DNA of 64,000 nt. Origin: an uncultured Burkholderiales bacterium. Its GTDB lineage: Bacteria > Pseudomonadota > Gammaproteobacteria > Burkholderiales > Burkholderiaceae_E. The stretch lies in NCBI GenBank assembly GCA_902826305.1, contig CADEEH010000004.1, positions 21,524 to 85,523 on the forward strand, given 5' to 3'. Under the pieces are notes generated by a model that worked only from the letters and a program-made list of their open reading frames with translations, was not told where the DNA came from and did no database searches. Made by a program: the position numbers and the translations under genes. Position 1 is the first letter of the stretch; each line of letters starts with the position of its first letter. Below are positions 1 to 9,108 of this stretch, piece after piece.

Positions 1-680
1 ACGGCTGTCCCATCGAGCAGGCCAGCTTCGTGCCGCCCAACCCGGTGCAACTGCCCGATCACTTGCAGGCCTGGGAACGCTACCTGGACAGTGATGACGC
101 CGACTTCCTGATGCAGACGGCGGTGGTACATGCGCAGTTCGAGTTGCTGCACCCGTTCAAGGACGGCAACGGGCGCATCGGCCGCATCCTGATCCCGCTG
201 TTCCTGTTCCAGAAGCGGGCTTTGTCGCAGCCCATGTTCTACCTGTCCGAGTATCTAGAGGCGCACCGCGAAGAGTACTACCAGCGGCTGAAGGCGATCT
301 CGGCCGAGGGCGACTGGGACGGCTGGATCGCGTTCTTCCTGCAGGCCATCGTGGCGCAGGCGGGTGCGAACAGCGCCCGCGTGGCGGCCATCCAGCGGCT
401 GTACGAGGAGATGAAGCTGGCCATCCAGGAGGCCACGCACTCGCAGTACACCGTGCATGTGCTGGACGCGATCTTCAGCAAGCCGATCTTCCGCTCTTCT
501 TACCTAACGGCGCAGCTCCAGCGGCAGTTCGGCATCCACGAGAAGACGACGCCCGGGTTGCTGCGGCAGATGCGCGACGCCGGCATCCTGCGTGAGCTGC
601 AGCCCGGCAGCGGCAGGCGCCCGGCTACGCTCTGCTTTCCCAGGCTGATCAACGTGGCCGAAGGCCGGGAGGTGCTGTGA
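1..680 (+). CDS. Fic family protein, 5' end outside window
   Basis: The reading frame is open from the window edge, so the start codon and N-terminal part lie upstream; the GTG at 30 is internal. The Fic core [12 protein letters not shown] is intact around 151-186, with the catalytic His and the phosphate-binding GNGR loop. Fic enzymes usually transfer AMP from ATP to a protein hydroxyl. The last ~100 residues look like a winged-helix domain ([22 protein letters not shown]), common in Fic proteins. It lies 175 bp upstream of a type III restriction subunit on the same strand, and Fic genes are often found within such loci. The target is unknown, and any inhibitory helix would be in the missing part. 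Confidence 0.85.
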   Translation, partial: GCPIEQASFVPPNPVQLPDHLQAWERYLDSDDADFLMQTAVVHAQFELLHPFKDGNGRIGRILIPLFLFQKRALSQPMFYLSEYLEAHREEYYQRLKAISAEGDWDGWIAFFLQAIVAQAGANSARVAAIQRLYEEMKLAIQEATHSQYTVHVLDAIFSKPIFRSSYLTAQLQRQFGIHEKTTPGLLRQMRDAGILRELQPGSGRRPATLCFPRLINVAEGREVL

Positions 681-714
681 GGACTTGTGGAGCTCCTGGG
701 AGCGGCAAACCGGC

Positions 715-748
715 TTGTGGAGCCTATTTGCCTTCTCAGGCTCCACAA
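715..748. repeat. 10-bp perfect inverted repeat between fic and res
   Basis: TTGTGGAGCC at 715-724 pairs perfectly with GGCTCCACAA at 739-748 across a 14-nt loop. The heptamer CTTGTGG recurs nearby (about 684-690, 714-720 and 754-760). The repeat lies in the gap between the Fic and restriction genes and could be a weak terminator, an operator or an mRNA hairpin. No T-run follows, so an intrinsic terminator is not supported. Confidence 0.45.
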
Positions 749-855
749 ATGGGCTTGTGGCGCACAGAGACTCCGAAAGTGCAAGACGCGGTGCGGCCAG
801 GTCGCGGCACGTCAGCCATCCTGAGGCCCCTGGAAGAACTACGACCCCTCACCGA

Positions 856-3800
856 ATGAAGCTCAAGTTCAAGACCCAGGCCTACCAGACGGCCGCTGTG
901 CAGGCCGTGGTGGACTGCTTTGCCGGCCAGCCACCGGCCACCGCCGAGGCCATGAGCTACCGCATCGACCCCGGCACAGGCAAGAGCGGCACCGAAGACC
1001 TGTTTGCCGACGGCTTCAAGAACGCCCAGGTGAAGCTGTCGGAGCGGCACCTGCTGGAGAACCTGCAGAAGGTGCAGCGGCACCAGAACCTGACCATTTC
1101 GGATGTGCTGGTGAAGACCAAGGTCTCCCCGCTGAACCTGGACATCGAGATGGAGACAGGCACCGGCAAGACCTACTGCTACATCAAGACTATCTTCGAG
1201 CTGAACAAGCTCTACGGCTGGAGCAAGTTCATCATCGTCGTGCCCAGCATCGCCATCCGCGAAGGCGTGGCCAAGTCGATGGCGATCACGGCCGAGCACT
1301 TCCTGGAGGCCTACCGGAAGAAGGCGCGCTTCTTCATCTACAACTCCAAGCAGCTGCACCACCTGGAGAGCTTTTCGTCCGACGCCGGCATCAACGTGAT
1401 GGTGATCAACGTGCAGGCGTTCAATGCCACCGGCAAGGACGCCAGGCGCATCTATGAGGAGCTGGACGACTTCCAGACCCGCCGCCCCATCGACGTGATC
1501 GCAGCGAACCGGCCCATCCTGATCCTGGACGAGCCGCAGAAGATGGAAGGCGGCAAGACGCTCGACTCGCTTGTGAACTTCAAGCCGCTGATGGTGCTGC
1601 GCTACTCGGCCACCCACAAGACCGCGCACAACAAGGTGCACCGGCTGGACGCGCTGGATGCCTACAACCAGAAGCTGGTGAAGAAGATCGCGGTGCGCGG
1701 CATCGCCGTCAAGGGGCTGGCCGGCACCAACGCTTACCTGTACCTGCAGTCGATCGAGATCTCCACGAAGAAGCCGCCCGAGGCGCGGGTGGAGCTGGAG
1801 CAGAAGCTCGCCAGCGGGCAGATCAAGCCCGTGCTGCGCAAGCTGGGCAAGGGCGACAACCTCTTCGACCTGTCCAACGGTCTCGACCAGTACCGCGGCT
1901 ACGTGGTGTCGGAAATCGACGCCACGACCGACACGCTGAGCTTCACCAACGGCGTTGAACTGTTCGTGGGCGAAGCGGCGGGGGACGTGAATGAGGCGAG
2001 CCTGCGCCGCATCCAGATCCGCGAGGCCATCAAGGCACACTTCGACAAGGAACAGGCGCTGTTCCCGCAGGGCGTGAAGGTGCTGACGCTCTTCTTCATC
2101 GACGAGGTGGCCAAGTACCGCGACTACGCGGCGGCCGACGAGAAGGGCGAATACGCCCGGGTGTTCGAGGAGGAGTACCGGGCGCACCTGAACGAGGTGC
2201 TGGACCTGGACCTGCACATGCGTGATAAGGCCTATGTTCAGTACCTGAAGGGTCTCCCGGTCGGAAAGACGCACAGCGGCTACTTCTCCATCGACAAGAA
2301 AAGCAAGCGCCTGGTTGACCCTGACGTGGCGGCGCGAGGCGAGAACGCGGGCCAGTCGGACGACGTGGACGCCTACGACCTGATCCTGAAGGATAAGGAG
2401 CGGCTGCTGTCGCTGACTGAGCCGGTCCGCTTCATCTTCTCGCACTCGGCACTGCGTGAAGGTTGGGACAACCCAAACGTGTTCGTGATCTGCGCGCTGA
2501 AGCACAGCGACAACACGATCTCCCGGCGGCAGGAGGTGGGGCGCGGGCTGCGGCTGTCGGTGAACCAGCAGGGTGACCGCATGGACCATCCGGCCACGGT
2601 GCACGACGTGAACGTGCTGACCGTGGTGGCCAGCGAGAGCTACAAGGACTTCATCTCGGCTCTACAGAAGGACATCAGCGAGTCGCTGTCGGCCCGACCA
2701 AGGTTCGCAAACGAGGAGTTCTTCACCGGCAAGGTGCTGCAAACCGCCGCCGGCGAAGTACAGGTCACCCCGCAACTGGCCAAGCAGATCTACAAGTACC
2801 TGCTGAAGAACGACTACACCGATGACGACGACCGCGTCGCGGTGGCCTACCACGAGGCCAAGGCCACCGGCACGCTGGCCGCGCTGCCGATAGAGCTGCA
2901 GCCTTATGCTGAGCAGGTTTACCAGTTGATTGACAGCGTCTTCAGTGACAAGCAACTGCCGCAGTTCGACGACGACCGTCGGCCGAAGAAGAATCCGCTC
3001 AACGATAACTTCGACAAGCAGGAGTTCAAGGCGCTGTGGAGCCGCATCAACCGCAAGGCCGCGTACAGCGTGCGCTTCGACTCCGCAGAGCTGGTCGGCA
3101 AGGCGGTCGCGGAGATGAACCAGCACCTGCGCGTGACTCCGCTGCAGTACACCATCCAGCGCGGCGAGCAGGCTGACATCACGACGCACGACGACCTAAA
3201 GTCCGGCCGGGGCTTCGTGCTCAAGGCCACCGAGACCGAATCGAACCGTCAGCACTCAGTGCACTCCGCGGTCAAGTACGACCTGGTTGGCAAGCTGGCC
3301 GAAGGCACGCAACTCACCCGGCGCACGATGGTGGACATCCTCAAAGGGCTGAACGTCGCCGTCTTCGCCCAGTTCAAGACCAATCCTGAGCACTTCATCG
3401 CAGAAGCCCGTCGGCTGATCAATGAGCAGAAGGCCACGATGGTGGTCGAGCACCTGGCCTACGACCCGGTGGAAGAACGCTACGAGCTGGACATCTTCAC
3501 CGCGGGCCAGACCAAGCAGGACTTCAGCAGGTCAGGCTCCAAGCTGGACCGGCACATCTACGACTACGTGCTGACCGACTCCGACACCGAGCGCAAGTTC
3601 GTCAAGGGACTCGACACGGCAGCTGAAGTGGTGGTCTACGCCAAGCTGCCGCGCGGCTTCCTGATCCCGACGCCCGTGGGCGACTACAACCCCGACTGGG
3701 CCATCGCCTTCAAGGAGGGCGGGGTAAAACATGTGTACTTCGTGGCCGAGACCAAGGGCTCGATGTCGTCAATGGAGCTTCGGAAGATTGAAGAGACCAA

Positions 3801-3912
3801 GGTCGCTTGCGCCCGGAAGTTCTTCGACCAGCTGAACCTGAAGTACGCACCGGAGAACGTGAAGTACGACGTCGTCAACAGCTTCGATAGGCTGATGGAG
3901 TTGGTGAAGTAG
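856..3912 (+). CDS. Type III restriction enzyme Res subunit (helicase-endonuclease)
   Basis: This 1018-aa protein is an SF2 helicase fused to a nuclease. Visible motifs are Walker A ETGTGKTY (about residue 100), a DEPQ box (about 225), SAT motif III (about 251), [14 protein letters not shown] (about 529) and motif [13 protein letters not shown] (about 557). Near the C-terminus PDW (about 945) and ETKG (about 965) form a PD-(D/E)xK endonuclease site. Known role: with a Mod methyltransferase it translocates and cleaves DNA at unmethylated sites. The ATG at 856 is chosen because [11 protein letters not shown] begins the family's N-terminus; the frame is open upstream but reads low-complexity sequence. 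No mod gene is in the window, so it is probably upstream of the Fic gene. All catalytic motifs look intact. Confidence 0.92.
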   Translation: MKLKFKTQAYQTAAVQAVVDCFAGQPPATAEAMSYRIDPGTGKSGTEDLFADGFKNAQVKLSERHLLENLQKVQRHQNLTISDVLVKTKVSPLNLDIEMETGTGKTYCYIKTIFELNKLYGWSKFIIVVPSIAIREGVAKSMAITAEHFLEAYRKKARFFIYNSKQLHHLESFSSDAGINVMVINVQAFNATGKDARRIYEELDDFQTRRPIDVIAANRPILILDEPQKMEGGKTLDSLVNFKPLMVLRYSATHKTAHNKVHRLDALDAYNQKLVKKIAVRGIAVKGLAGTNAYLYLQSIEISTKKPPEARVELEQKLASGQIKPVLRKLGKGDNLFDLSNGLDQYRGYVVSEIDATTDTLSFTNGVELFVGEAAGDVNEASLRRIQIREAIKAHFDKEQALFPQGVKVLTLFFIDEVAKYRDYAAADEKGEYARVFEEEYRAHLNEVLDLDLHMRDKAYVQYLKGLPVGKTHSGYFSIDKKSKRLVDPDVAARGENAGQSDDVDAYDLILKDKERLLSLTEPVRFIFSHSALREGWDNPNVFVICALKHSDNTISRRQEVGRGLRLSVNQQGDRMDHPATVHDVNVLTVVASESYKDFISALQKDISESLSARPRFANEEFFTGKVLQTAAGEVQVTPQLAKQIYKYLLKNDYTDDDDRVAVAYHEAKATGTLAALPIELQPYAEQVYQLIDSVFSDKQLPQFDDDRRPKKNPLNDNFDKQEFKALWSRINRKAAYSVRFDSAELVGKAVAEMNQHLRVTPLQYTIQRGEQADITTHDDLKSGRGFVLKATETESNRQHSVHSAVKYDLVGKLAEGTQLTRRTMVDILKGLNVAVFAQFKTNPEHFIAEARRLINEQKATMVVEHLAYDPVEERYELDIFTAGQTKQDFSRSGSKLDRHIYDYVLTDSDTERKFVKGLDTAAEVVVYAKLPRGFLIPTPVGDYNPDWAIAFKEGGVKHVYFVAETKGSMSSMELRKIEETKVACARKFFDQLNLKYAPENVKYDVVNSFDRLMELVK

Positions 3913-4025
3913 GTCAAGTCAACGCATTCGGTCGAACCCCACCAGAAAGTGCTTCTGAGCGAGCACTGACGGTGCAAGGGGGCGCGCGTCGCCAACCCCG
4001 GCGCAGCGAGAACTGCGAGGGAGAG

Positions 4026-4412
4026 TTGAAGGTGGAGTGGTTTCTTCCAGAGCCCGATGTTCCCGTCAGGCAAGGTGATGTCCTTGTATCGCGCGACCCG
4101 CAGACAGGAAGTCTCGACGAAGTGTGCCTGGTTATCACGGCGGACTGTGACATCAGCAAGGGCAAGTTTGGCCGGCAGCTTGCATGCCTGCGCGTCCTCA
4201 CCGTCAAGGACTATGTCGCGCATATCTGGGCAAAGCGAAAGCTCGACAAACTGATCAAGGAAGAGGCCAAGAAGCTTCGAGCAACTGGCAAAGTCTCGTC
4301 CTGCACTGCATTGAACTGCGCCAACTTCTTCTCTGCATCGAGCAAGAAGTCCGGATTGTCTCTGGGTAGCGTCAATCCCGCATCGCCCACGAGCATCGCG
4401 AGCTGGTCTTGA
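4026..4412 (+). CDS. Hypothetical protein, probably a truncated gene
   Basis: A TTG at 4026 preceded by a GAGGGAGA ribosome-binding site opens a frame whose first ~85 residues read like a folded protein (VEWFLPEPDVPVRQGDVLV, then VCLVITADCDISKGKFGRQL and a Lys-rich helix). After about residue 90 (roughly 4295) the sequence becomes low-quality and overlaps a converging minus-strand gene. I read it as the N-terminal piece of a longer gene cut by rearrangement. I do not recognise the family. It lies 114 bp downstream of the restriction gene, in the same direction. Confidence 0.45.
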   Translation: MKVEWFLPEPDVPVRQGDVLVSRDPQTGSLDEVCLVITADCDISKGKFGRQLACLRVLTVKDYVAHIWAKRKLDKLIKEEAKKLRATGKVSSCTALNCANFFSASSKKSGLSLGSVNPASPTSIASWS

Positions 4413-4869
4413 GGCGACGTGCGTCCCACCGCTTGAAACGGGTTAGTCTTACGATCCTCAATGTGGGCCAGCAGCGAAGGCGTCTTCACCTCGAAGAGGA
4501 AGATTTGCTTCGGCTTTGTCACTCGATGCTCGGGCCTCTTCCCCTTCGCAGCCACGGCAGGCTCATGCTGGAGCGTCGTGCCCTCGGGCACACAAGCATT
4601 GGAGTTGCCTGAGGACCAGTGGACCAGTAGCTCCCCAGTTTCTGAATCAATTGCTCGTAGTCAGGCAGGTGCTTCTCGCGACCCGAGATCGCGGCCAGTT
4701 CCTTCAGGAACTGGGAGCCGAGGTCGGGCAGCTTGGTCTCGCAATCCGCGCAGGCGTCAATGATGCTTTTGGCCAGCAGACGTGGAGGCAACTTAGAGAA
4801 GTGGTAGGCGAACCAATACTCAAGCGGCAGCGTTGCCGATCGTCGTCCAACCCTGATTGAGAATAGCAA
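4211..4869 (-). pseudogene. Hypothetical gene broken by an 8-bp tandem duplication
   Basis: On the minus strand a protein starts at 4869 (MLFSIRVGRRSATLPLEYWF) and reads sensibly to about 4629, then continues in another frame to about 4280. The frames join cleanly if one copy of the direct repeat GGACCAGT (4613-4620 and 4621-4628) is removed, giving SYWSSGNSNACVPEGTT across the junction. The rejoined protein of about 195 residues contains KQIFLFEVKTPSLLAHIEDR and DQLAMLVGDAGLTL. The family is not recognised. Its 3' part converges with the truncated plus-strand gene, so both were probably cut by one rearrangement. Alternatively the shift could be an assembly error. Confidence 0.5.
4613..4628. 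repeat. 8-bp tandem duplication (GGACCAGT x2)
   Basis: GGACCAGT occurs twice in direct tandem. Eight bases is not a multiple of three, and deleting one unit restores a single long minus-strand reading frame. Replication slippage is the likely cause. Confidence 0.7.
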
Positions 4870-5050
4870 CCCAGGTCGATTGAGTCATTGGCAAACTCTA
4901 CATTGAAGTCAGCGCGCGGCGATTCCGGGGAACCGCAGACAACAATTCATATCCAGTAAGCGCGATCGCTGGCGATGCAGGTCCGGAACCTCGCCCCCAG
5001 TTGGCCAGCGACTGGTCGGTAACGATCGCAGCGGTAGCTCAGGCTGCTAG

Positions 5051-6499
5051 TCACGAATGAACCCGTTCAGTCTCTCCCAGCCCCTCGACTTGCTCTGCCG
5101 ATTGAGGGCCCCAACAGGGCGACGCAGTACCACTCAGCAAGCCGTCTACGATACGAAGCGTAGGTAGTACGGTTACTCCTAATCGGCGGTTGCGAGCAGT
5201 CATCTCTAGCCCTTGAACTACCGCCAAGATGCCGATGCGGCCTTGCTCTCTGGCCGCGAGAATCTTGGCGATGGCGCCAGTTGCCGCGCCTTGAGACCCC
5301 AGCCACCCCGCCTTGGCGAGGCCTACGAACTCGGTGTTATTGAGGTATCTGGGGCAGTTCGCATAGCCGACGTTCAGAGACTGTCCAGTGCGGGCTTCGG
5401 GTAGTCCCAGGAAGTGCTGAAGCGCTGGAGCCGTCATCGTAAGTCCCGCCGACAGGCCTTCGTCGGACGGATTCAGTGCACGGCGCTCGCAGAACTTGAA
5501 GAAGAAGGGCTCTTCACTAAGCCGCAAGTGGCGCAGCTCACGAGGCGCCGACTGTGGGAGCGCGTCGCGCACACGAGCCATGGCCTTCAACTGTTCTTCG
5601 ACGTTGCTCCCTGTCACCCTATACGTCCACGTGCCTCCTGCGTGGTCGTACGACATCGCTTTGTACTGAACGAGCAGAAAGCTTTGGTATCCATGCTGAT
5701 AAAGCAGAAGATCAACACCCGTTGCCGTTTCCAAGGGAGTGCTATCCAGCACGTAAATGCGGACCTCCCGACGTCGGTCGTCCTTAAAGCTGGCTGACGC
5801 AGATTCGCCGGATAGGGCAAGTTGAAGCGCCGCACGATCGCCCTCAATGATTGACCGCTCTGCGATGGGCTGGGCATCGATGATGTCCAGTATCGAGGTC
5901 GCGTTCTCTGCGTCGATGCGCTTGACCGACCGGAAGAGCTTCTTGCGATCCACACCCGCGATGTCGAGTGCAAGGCCGATTGCATCGCGTTCTTCCGCGA
6001 GCCTTGTCGTGCGCGAATCGATGGGCTCTTGCCCACCGACTGCAGTACGCAACAAAGTGAGCTCATCGAGCCTATAGGCCAAGTGTGGGCGTAACCCTCG
6101 AACTAGGTCATTGAGGACGTGCCAGTTCCCCGGGTCGAACCTTTTGATATCGTAAGCCATTGACACACTAGCCTCAAGTGCATCTGGCCGACCCGCCTCT
6201 GCTGCCGAAATAGGAGGATCAATATGCAGCGCGTCTATGGAGCGGAGGTTGACGCGCTTGGTGCCTCCCCCGGCGCCAGTCTTCTTCAAGACGACCGCAG
6301 CGAAGAGGTTGATCTGCTCGCCCTGGCTGGCGAAGAAGACGAACTCACGATCCTGAAGGTTCCAATCTCGGGAGGAGAACGACTCCGACACCGTGTCGCC
6401 GCTTGCGATGTATTCCTCAAACGTCTCGGTTCGTCCGGGCTCGAAACCAAGGATAAAGCCGCCGTAATCCTCAATCTTGAGCTTGCGTCTTCGCTTCAC
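5051..6499 (-). CDS. Hypothetical 482-aa protein in the defence-type region
   Basis: The frame starts with GTG at 6499 (MKRRRKLKIEDYGGFILGF) with a purine-rich GGAAGA upstream, and ends at 5051. No signal peptide or membrane segment is visible, so it is probably cytoplasmic. Around residues 255-285 GVDLLLYQHGYQSFLLVQYK gives an Asp followed by a hydrophobic strand ending Q-Y-K. That resembles the D-(x)n-QxK variant of the PD-(D/E)xK nuclease site seen in Mrr-like enzymes; this is a motif-level inference only. It lies between the type III restriction locus and the QueC-like operon, consistent with a host-defence or mobile-element role. I do not recognise the family. Confidence 0.72.
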   Translation of the reverse strand: MKRRRKLKIEDYGGFILGFEPGRTETFEEYIASGDTVSESFSSRDWNLQDREFVFFASQGEQINLFAAVVLKKTGAGGGTKRVNLRSIDALHIDPPISAAEAGRPDALEASVSMAYDIKRFDPGNWHVLNDLVRGLRPHLAYRLDELTLLRTAVGGQEPIDSRTTRLAEERDAIGLALDIAGVDRKKLFRSVKRIDAENATSILDIIDAQPIAERSIIEGDRAALQLALSGESASASFKDDRRREVRIYVLDSTPLETATGVDLLLYQHGYQSFLLVQYKAMSYDHAGGTWTYRVTGSNVEEQLKAMARVRDALPQSAPRELRHLRLSEEPFFFKFCERRALNPSDEGLSAGLTMTAPALQHFLGLPEARTGQSLNVGYANCPRYLNNTEFVGLAKAGWLGSQGAATGAIAKILAAREQGRIGILAVVQGLEMTARNRRLGVTVLPTLRIVDGLLSGTASPCWGPQSAEQVEGLGETERVHS

Positions 6500-6817
6500 A
6501 GATTCTTCCGCTTTGTTGTCTTCTAAGGACGAAGCCTAACCGACTTGTCGGAAAGCGGAACTCAGCCGAGGTCCGCTGCTGGCCGGGTCGAGCCGAAGTA
6601 AAGCTCAGAATCGTCGCCACAAATCTGCCACTCGCAGTCGTTTCGCGCTGGAGTATTCGTGCGGGTCGCGAAGGGCGGCTTGTAGCCAGCCAGAGCTCGT
6701 GGCGATCGAAGTTGGCATCAATTGGTAATCGATAGCAACACCCGCGCTGTAGTCCGCACGAAGAACAGCAGTCGCGCGCAAGTCTTCGTTTACGCTTCTG
6801 TGCGGGTGATAAAGGTG

Positions 6818-6851
6818 CTTGTGGGCCAAGAATCCTAGGGCACGTCAGCTG
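6818..6851 (+). repeat. 34-bp repeat, left copy
   Basis: This stretch starts CTTGTGGGCCAAGAATCC and ends GCACGTCAGCTG. It matches 16123-16156 on the opposite strand at 31 of 34 positions. It abuts the truncated end of an IS3-type transposase fragment, as if an element end were joined there. Confidence 0.6.
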
Positions 6852-6980
6852 AACGTCGAGTGGTTCCGCACCTGCCGCGAGGCCCGAATTGCGATCGAAG
6901 CGCGGCGACAACACTACAACGCCGTCAGGCCGCCCACCAGCCTGAACTACTTGACCCCGGTCGAGTTCAGAAGGCAGCAT
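6849..6980 (+). pseudogene. IS3-family transposase (OrfB) C-terminal fragment
   Basis: The frame reads LNVEWFRTCREARIAIEA, then RRQHYNAVRPPTSLNYLTPVEF. This is the characteristic end of the IS3-family DDE integrase core, where the final Glu region is followed by W-Y-N-x-x-R-P-H/P-x-S-L and T-P-x-E/F. The upstream catalytic part is missing and is replaced by the 34-bp repeat. It is a relic, not a working insertion sequence. Confidence 0.7.
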
Positions 6981-7234
6981 ACGGTCGAATCCTCGCTCCT
7001 AAGCCGAGCCGTCGGGATGACGCGGCGATCAAACTGCTGTGGCAGGCGCTGCGAACCGTGCTCGCCAAGCAGGCGTTGGACTGGAAGGGTGCGACGCGGG
7101 ATCCGGTGCGATTAAGGGTTGACCTAGGCTAGCGGCTGGCATCACGGTGCCCGACCATCTGCGGATGGTTTGAGCGCATGCAATACAGAGGAGATCTGCA
7201 ACGGCCGCAGGGTGCAGGCCCGTGAGTCGCCGGT

Positions 7235-7266
7235 TGCCACCAATAATGGATCGCAAATAGGTGGCA
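7235..7266. promoter_or_regulatory. Inverted repeat upstream of the QueC-like operon
   Basis: TGCCACC at 7235-7241 and GGTGGCA at 7260-7266 are perfect complements separated by 18 mostly A/T-rich bases, about 135 bp before the first operon gene. It could be an operator for an unlinked regulator or a chance hairpin. No promoter box near it is clear enough to name. Confidence 0.25.
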
Positions 7267-7400
7267 TTGATACTGCGTGCTCACGCCCTCCGGGCAGCCC
7301 CGGACTTCGCGTGTCGACATGTTGTTGGACTTCATCGGCGGTGCGACTTGATTATCGAACATTGAGCAAGCTGGGCGGCAAGAAAGATGGGAGAAAGGCT

Positions 7401-7772
7401 ATGGGCAGCACTGGCTCTGGGAGCTTCAGCGACTACTCCGGGGCGCCGAACCCTAAAGGCAACGGAGGCGCAGGCGGATCCAGCGGCGTTGATCAGTGTT
7501 CGAAGGCATTCGCCTGTACGCTGCAAGAGGTTAGTCTTTGCGACTACTTCAAGAATCACGGCAGCACGCCTCCGTTGCAAACTTCGCTCAGCCTAGTTCT
7601 GAGGGGGCGCATTCTCGCTGTCGATGGAAGTGGCACCGTCGTGGGCGCTCTTCCAACGTCACACAACTACTTGGCTGCGTGCCTCAAGGCCGGCTTCAAC
7701 TATGTAGGAGTGGTCACCAAGTCCGCTGCAGTTCCCCTACCGTCCGTTTCCGCGGACTTCAGCTCGGCCTAG
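7401..7772 (+). CDS. Small Met-Gly-Ser protein, first gene of QueC-like operon
   Basis: This 123-aa protein begins MGSTGSGSFSDYSGAPNPKG. The ATG at 7401 is chosen because GAGAAAGG sits 2-9 bases upstream; the frame is open further upstream but that part reads as noise. Residues 1-32 are Gly/Ser-rich and probably flexible. Residues 33-115 look folded (CSKAFACTLQEVSLCDYF, then LSLVLRGRILAVDGSGTVVG) with three Cys. Gly at position 2 predicts removal of Met to expose a free glycine. Family knowledge: QueC-like defence enzymes such as Cap9 of type IV CBASS and QatC act with partner proteins whose N-terminus starts with glycine. I infer this protein may be the partner or substrate of the QueC-like enzyme. 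It ends one base before the next start. It is not a CD-NTase. Confidence 0.75.
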   Translation: MGSTGSGSFSDYSGAPNPKGNGGAGGSSGVDQCSKAFACTLQEVSLCDYFKNHGSTPPLQTSLSLVLRGRILAVDGSGTVVGALPTSHNYLAACLKAGFNYVGVVTKSAAVPLPSVSADFSSA

Positions 7773-7773
7773 C

Positions 7774-9108
7774 ATGTCAGCAGGTTCTACCCTGCTGGTC
7801 ATCGGCGAGGTCTTCGTAGACCTCACGCTTGCTCGGTACCCAGCAGAAATCAAGATGCGTCTAGGTGGCATCGTGCATGCGGCGAGGGGTCTTTGGGCAA
7901 GTGGTGTGCCGTACTCGGTAGGTGCGTTTTGCCCAAAGTATCTCGTCGAAGAAGCCAGGACCTACTTGTCCGCCCATGGCTGTGCCAACTTCTTTTGGCT
8001 TGGCGAAGTTGAGGGTGCGCCCAACGTCATTGTCATCGGCGATGCGCGAGAGGTCTCGTGGCAACGCTACGAAGACATTCTGCGTGACAGGCGGCGCGCA
8101 ACTTTTCTGGGTCAGAACCTCGACCTTAGCGCCTGCACAGAAGTCCTGCTGTTTCCTGGTTGCTATGACTTGAGCGTGGTGCGCTCCTTGTTTACTAATG
8201 ACGTGAGCTTCGACATCGACATCGCCTACGACGTCGACGATATGATCGCGCTGGAATCCTACAAAGGGAAGTTGAGGACCGTCATCGTGTCGACGTCTTC
8301 GCCGTTCTTTTCGAAGGTTGGCGCGGAAGGACTAGACACTCTGTTGCGTGGCGCTGCGAAGCTAGGCGCTGGCTATCTGCTACTGAAAGAAAATCGTGGT
8401 GGCAGCCGTCTCTTTAACCTCAACACCGGAGCGGTGGACTGCATTCCAGCTCAACTAGGAAAGACACTTAACTCGGTCGGGGTGGGAGACGCCTACTCTG
8501 CAGTGTTGTCGGGGCTTTCATCGAGGATGGGCGTGCAAGAGGCGGCCTGGCGGGGTGCTCAGGTGGCGACTCGATATGCGCAGACCACGTTTCCCGATGA
8601 TCTCCGGAGAGATGTGCAACGCGATGCCCTACTCGACCTTCCTACGCTAAAAGCCTTGTCGGGGACTTCGCTCCCATGGCACGAGCGCCCAAAGCACTCC
8701 ATTTATCTGGCAGCGCCCGATTTCAGTTACATAGCGAAGCCCGAGATTGAACTTGCTGTAGAGGCGCTTGAGTACCACAACTTCAGATTGCGGCGGCCAG
8801 TGCGGGAAGTTGGCGAATTGCCGAAGACGGCGACGCTTGCCGAGCTGCAGTCGGCCTTCGCTCGTGACATTGACCTGCTCAAAGATTGTTCTGCTGTTCT
8901 GGCAATTCCCTTAGACCGTGATCCCGGTACGCTTGTTGAAGTCGGATGGGCGCAAGCTTTGTCAAAGCCAGTGGTTATCTTTGATCCTCGTCGCGAGAAC
9001 AACAACACCATGGTCGTAGCAGGAAGTACGGCCTACTCGCACGACCTAGACGAATGCCTGAACGAGCTCTTTCAAGTTCTGAGCCAATCTTGCCCCGCAA
9101 CGACATGA
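7774..9108 (+). CDS. PfkB-like kinase fused to nucleoside 2-deoxyribosyltransferase-like domain
   Basis: This 444-aa protein has two domains. Residues 5-300 are PfkB/ribokinase-like: RLGGIVHAARGL (29-40) matches the first PfkB signature, and NSVGVGDAYSAVLSG (233-247) matches the second, with the catalytic Asp at 239 and the anion-hole glycines. Residues 307-440 resemble nucleoside 2-deoxyribosyltransferases: SIYLAAPDF opens the fold, and DPGTLVEVGWAQALSKPVV carries the candidate catalytic Glu389. Such domains phosphorylate sugars or nucleosides and break or transfer N-glycosidic bonds, so the fusion suggests nucleoside handling. Its stop TGA overlaps the ATG of the QueC-like gene, implying translational coupling. 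The substrate is unknown. Confidence 0.85.
   Translation: MSAGSTLLVIGEVFVDLTLARYPAEIKMRLGGIVHAARGLWASGVPYSVGAFCPKYLVEEARTYLSAHGCANFFWLGEVEGAPNVIVIGDAREVSWQRYEDILRDRRRATFLGQNLDLSACTEVLLFPGCYDLSVVRSLFTNDVSFDIDIAYDVDDMIALESYKGKLRTVIVSTSSPFFSKVGAEGLDTLLRGAAKLGAGYLLLKENRGGSRLFNLNTGAVDCIPAQLGKTLNSVGVGDAYSAVLSGLSSRMGVQEAAWRGAQVATRYAQTTFPDDLRRDVQRDALLDLPTLKALSGTSLPWHERPKHSIYLAAPDFSYIAKPEIELAVEALEYHNFRLRRPVREVGELPKTATLAELQSAFARDIDLLKDCSAVLAIPLDRDPGTLVEVGWAQALSKPVVIFDPRRENNNTMVVAGSTAYSHDLDECLNELFQVLSQSCPATT

Larger units (their letters stand above)
6500..7400. other. Accessory DNA with gene fragments, no complete gene
   Basis: About 900 bp upstream of the QueC-like operon hold no intact gene. On the minus strand 6829-6605 reads VNEDLRATAVLRADYSAG and SIATSSGWLQAALRDPHEYS, possibly the C-terminal end of a lost gene. 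It is followed by the 34-bp repeat at 6818-6851 and an IS3-type transposase tail. From 7137 to 7400 I see only an inverted repeat and the ribosome-binding site of the next gene. Confidence 0.5.

Noticed and set aside
715..748. Intrinsic terminator after the Fic gene
   Set aside because: The hairpin is real but no T-rich run follows it.
7170..7400. Upstream extension of the Met-Gly small protein
   Set aside because: The extension is non-protein-like, and a good ribosome-binding site sits directly before ATG 7401.
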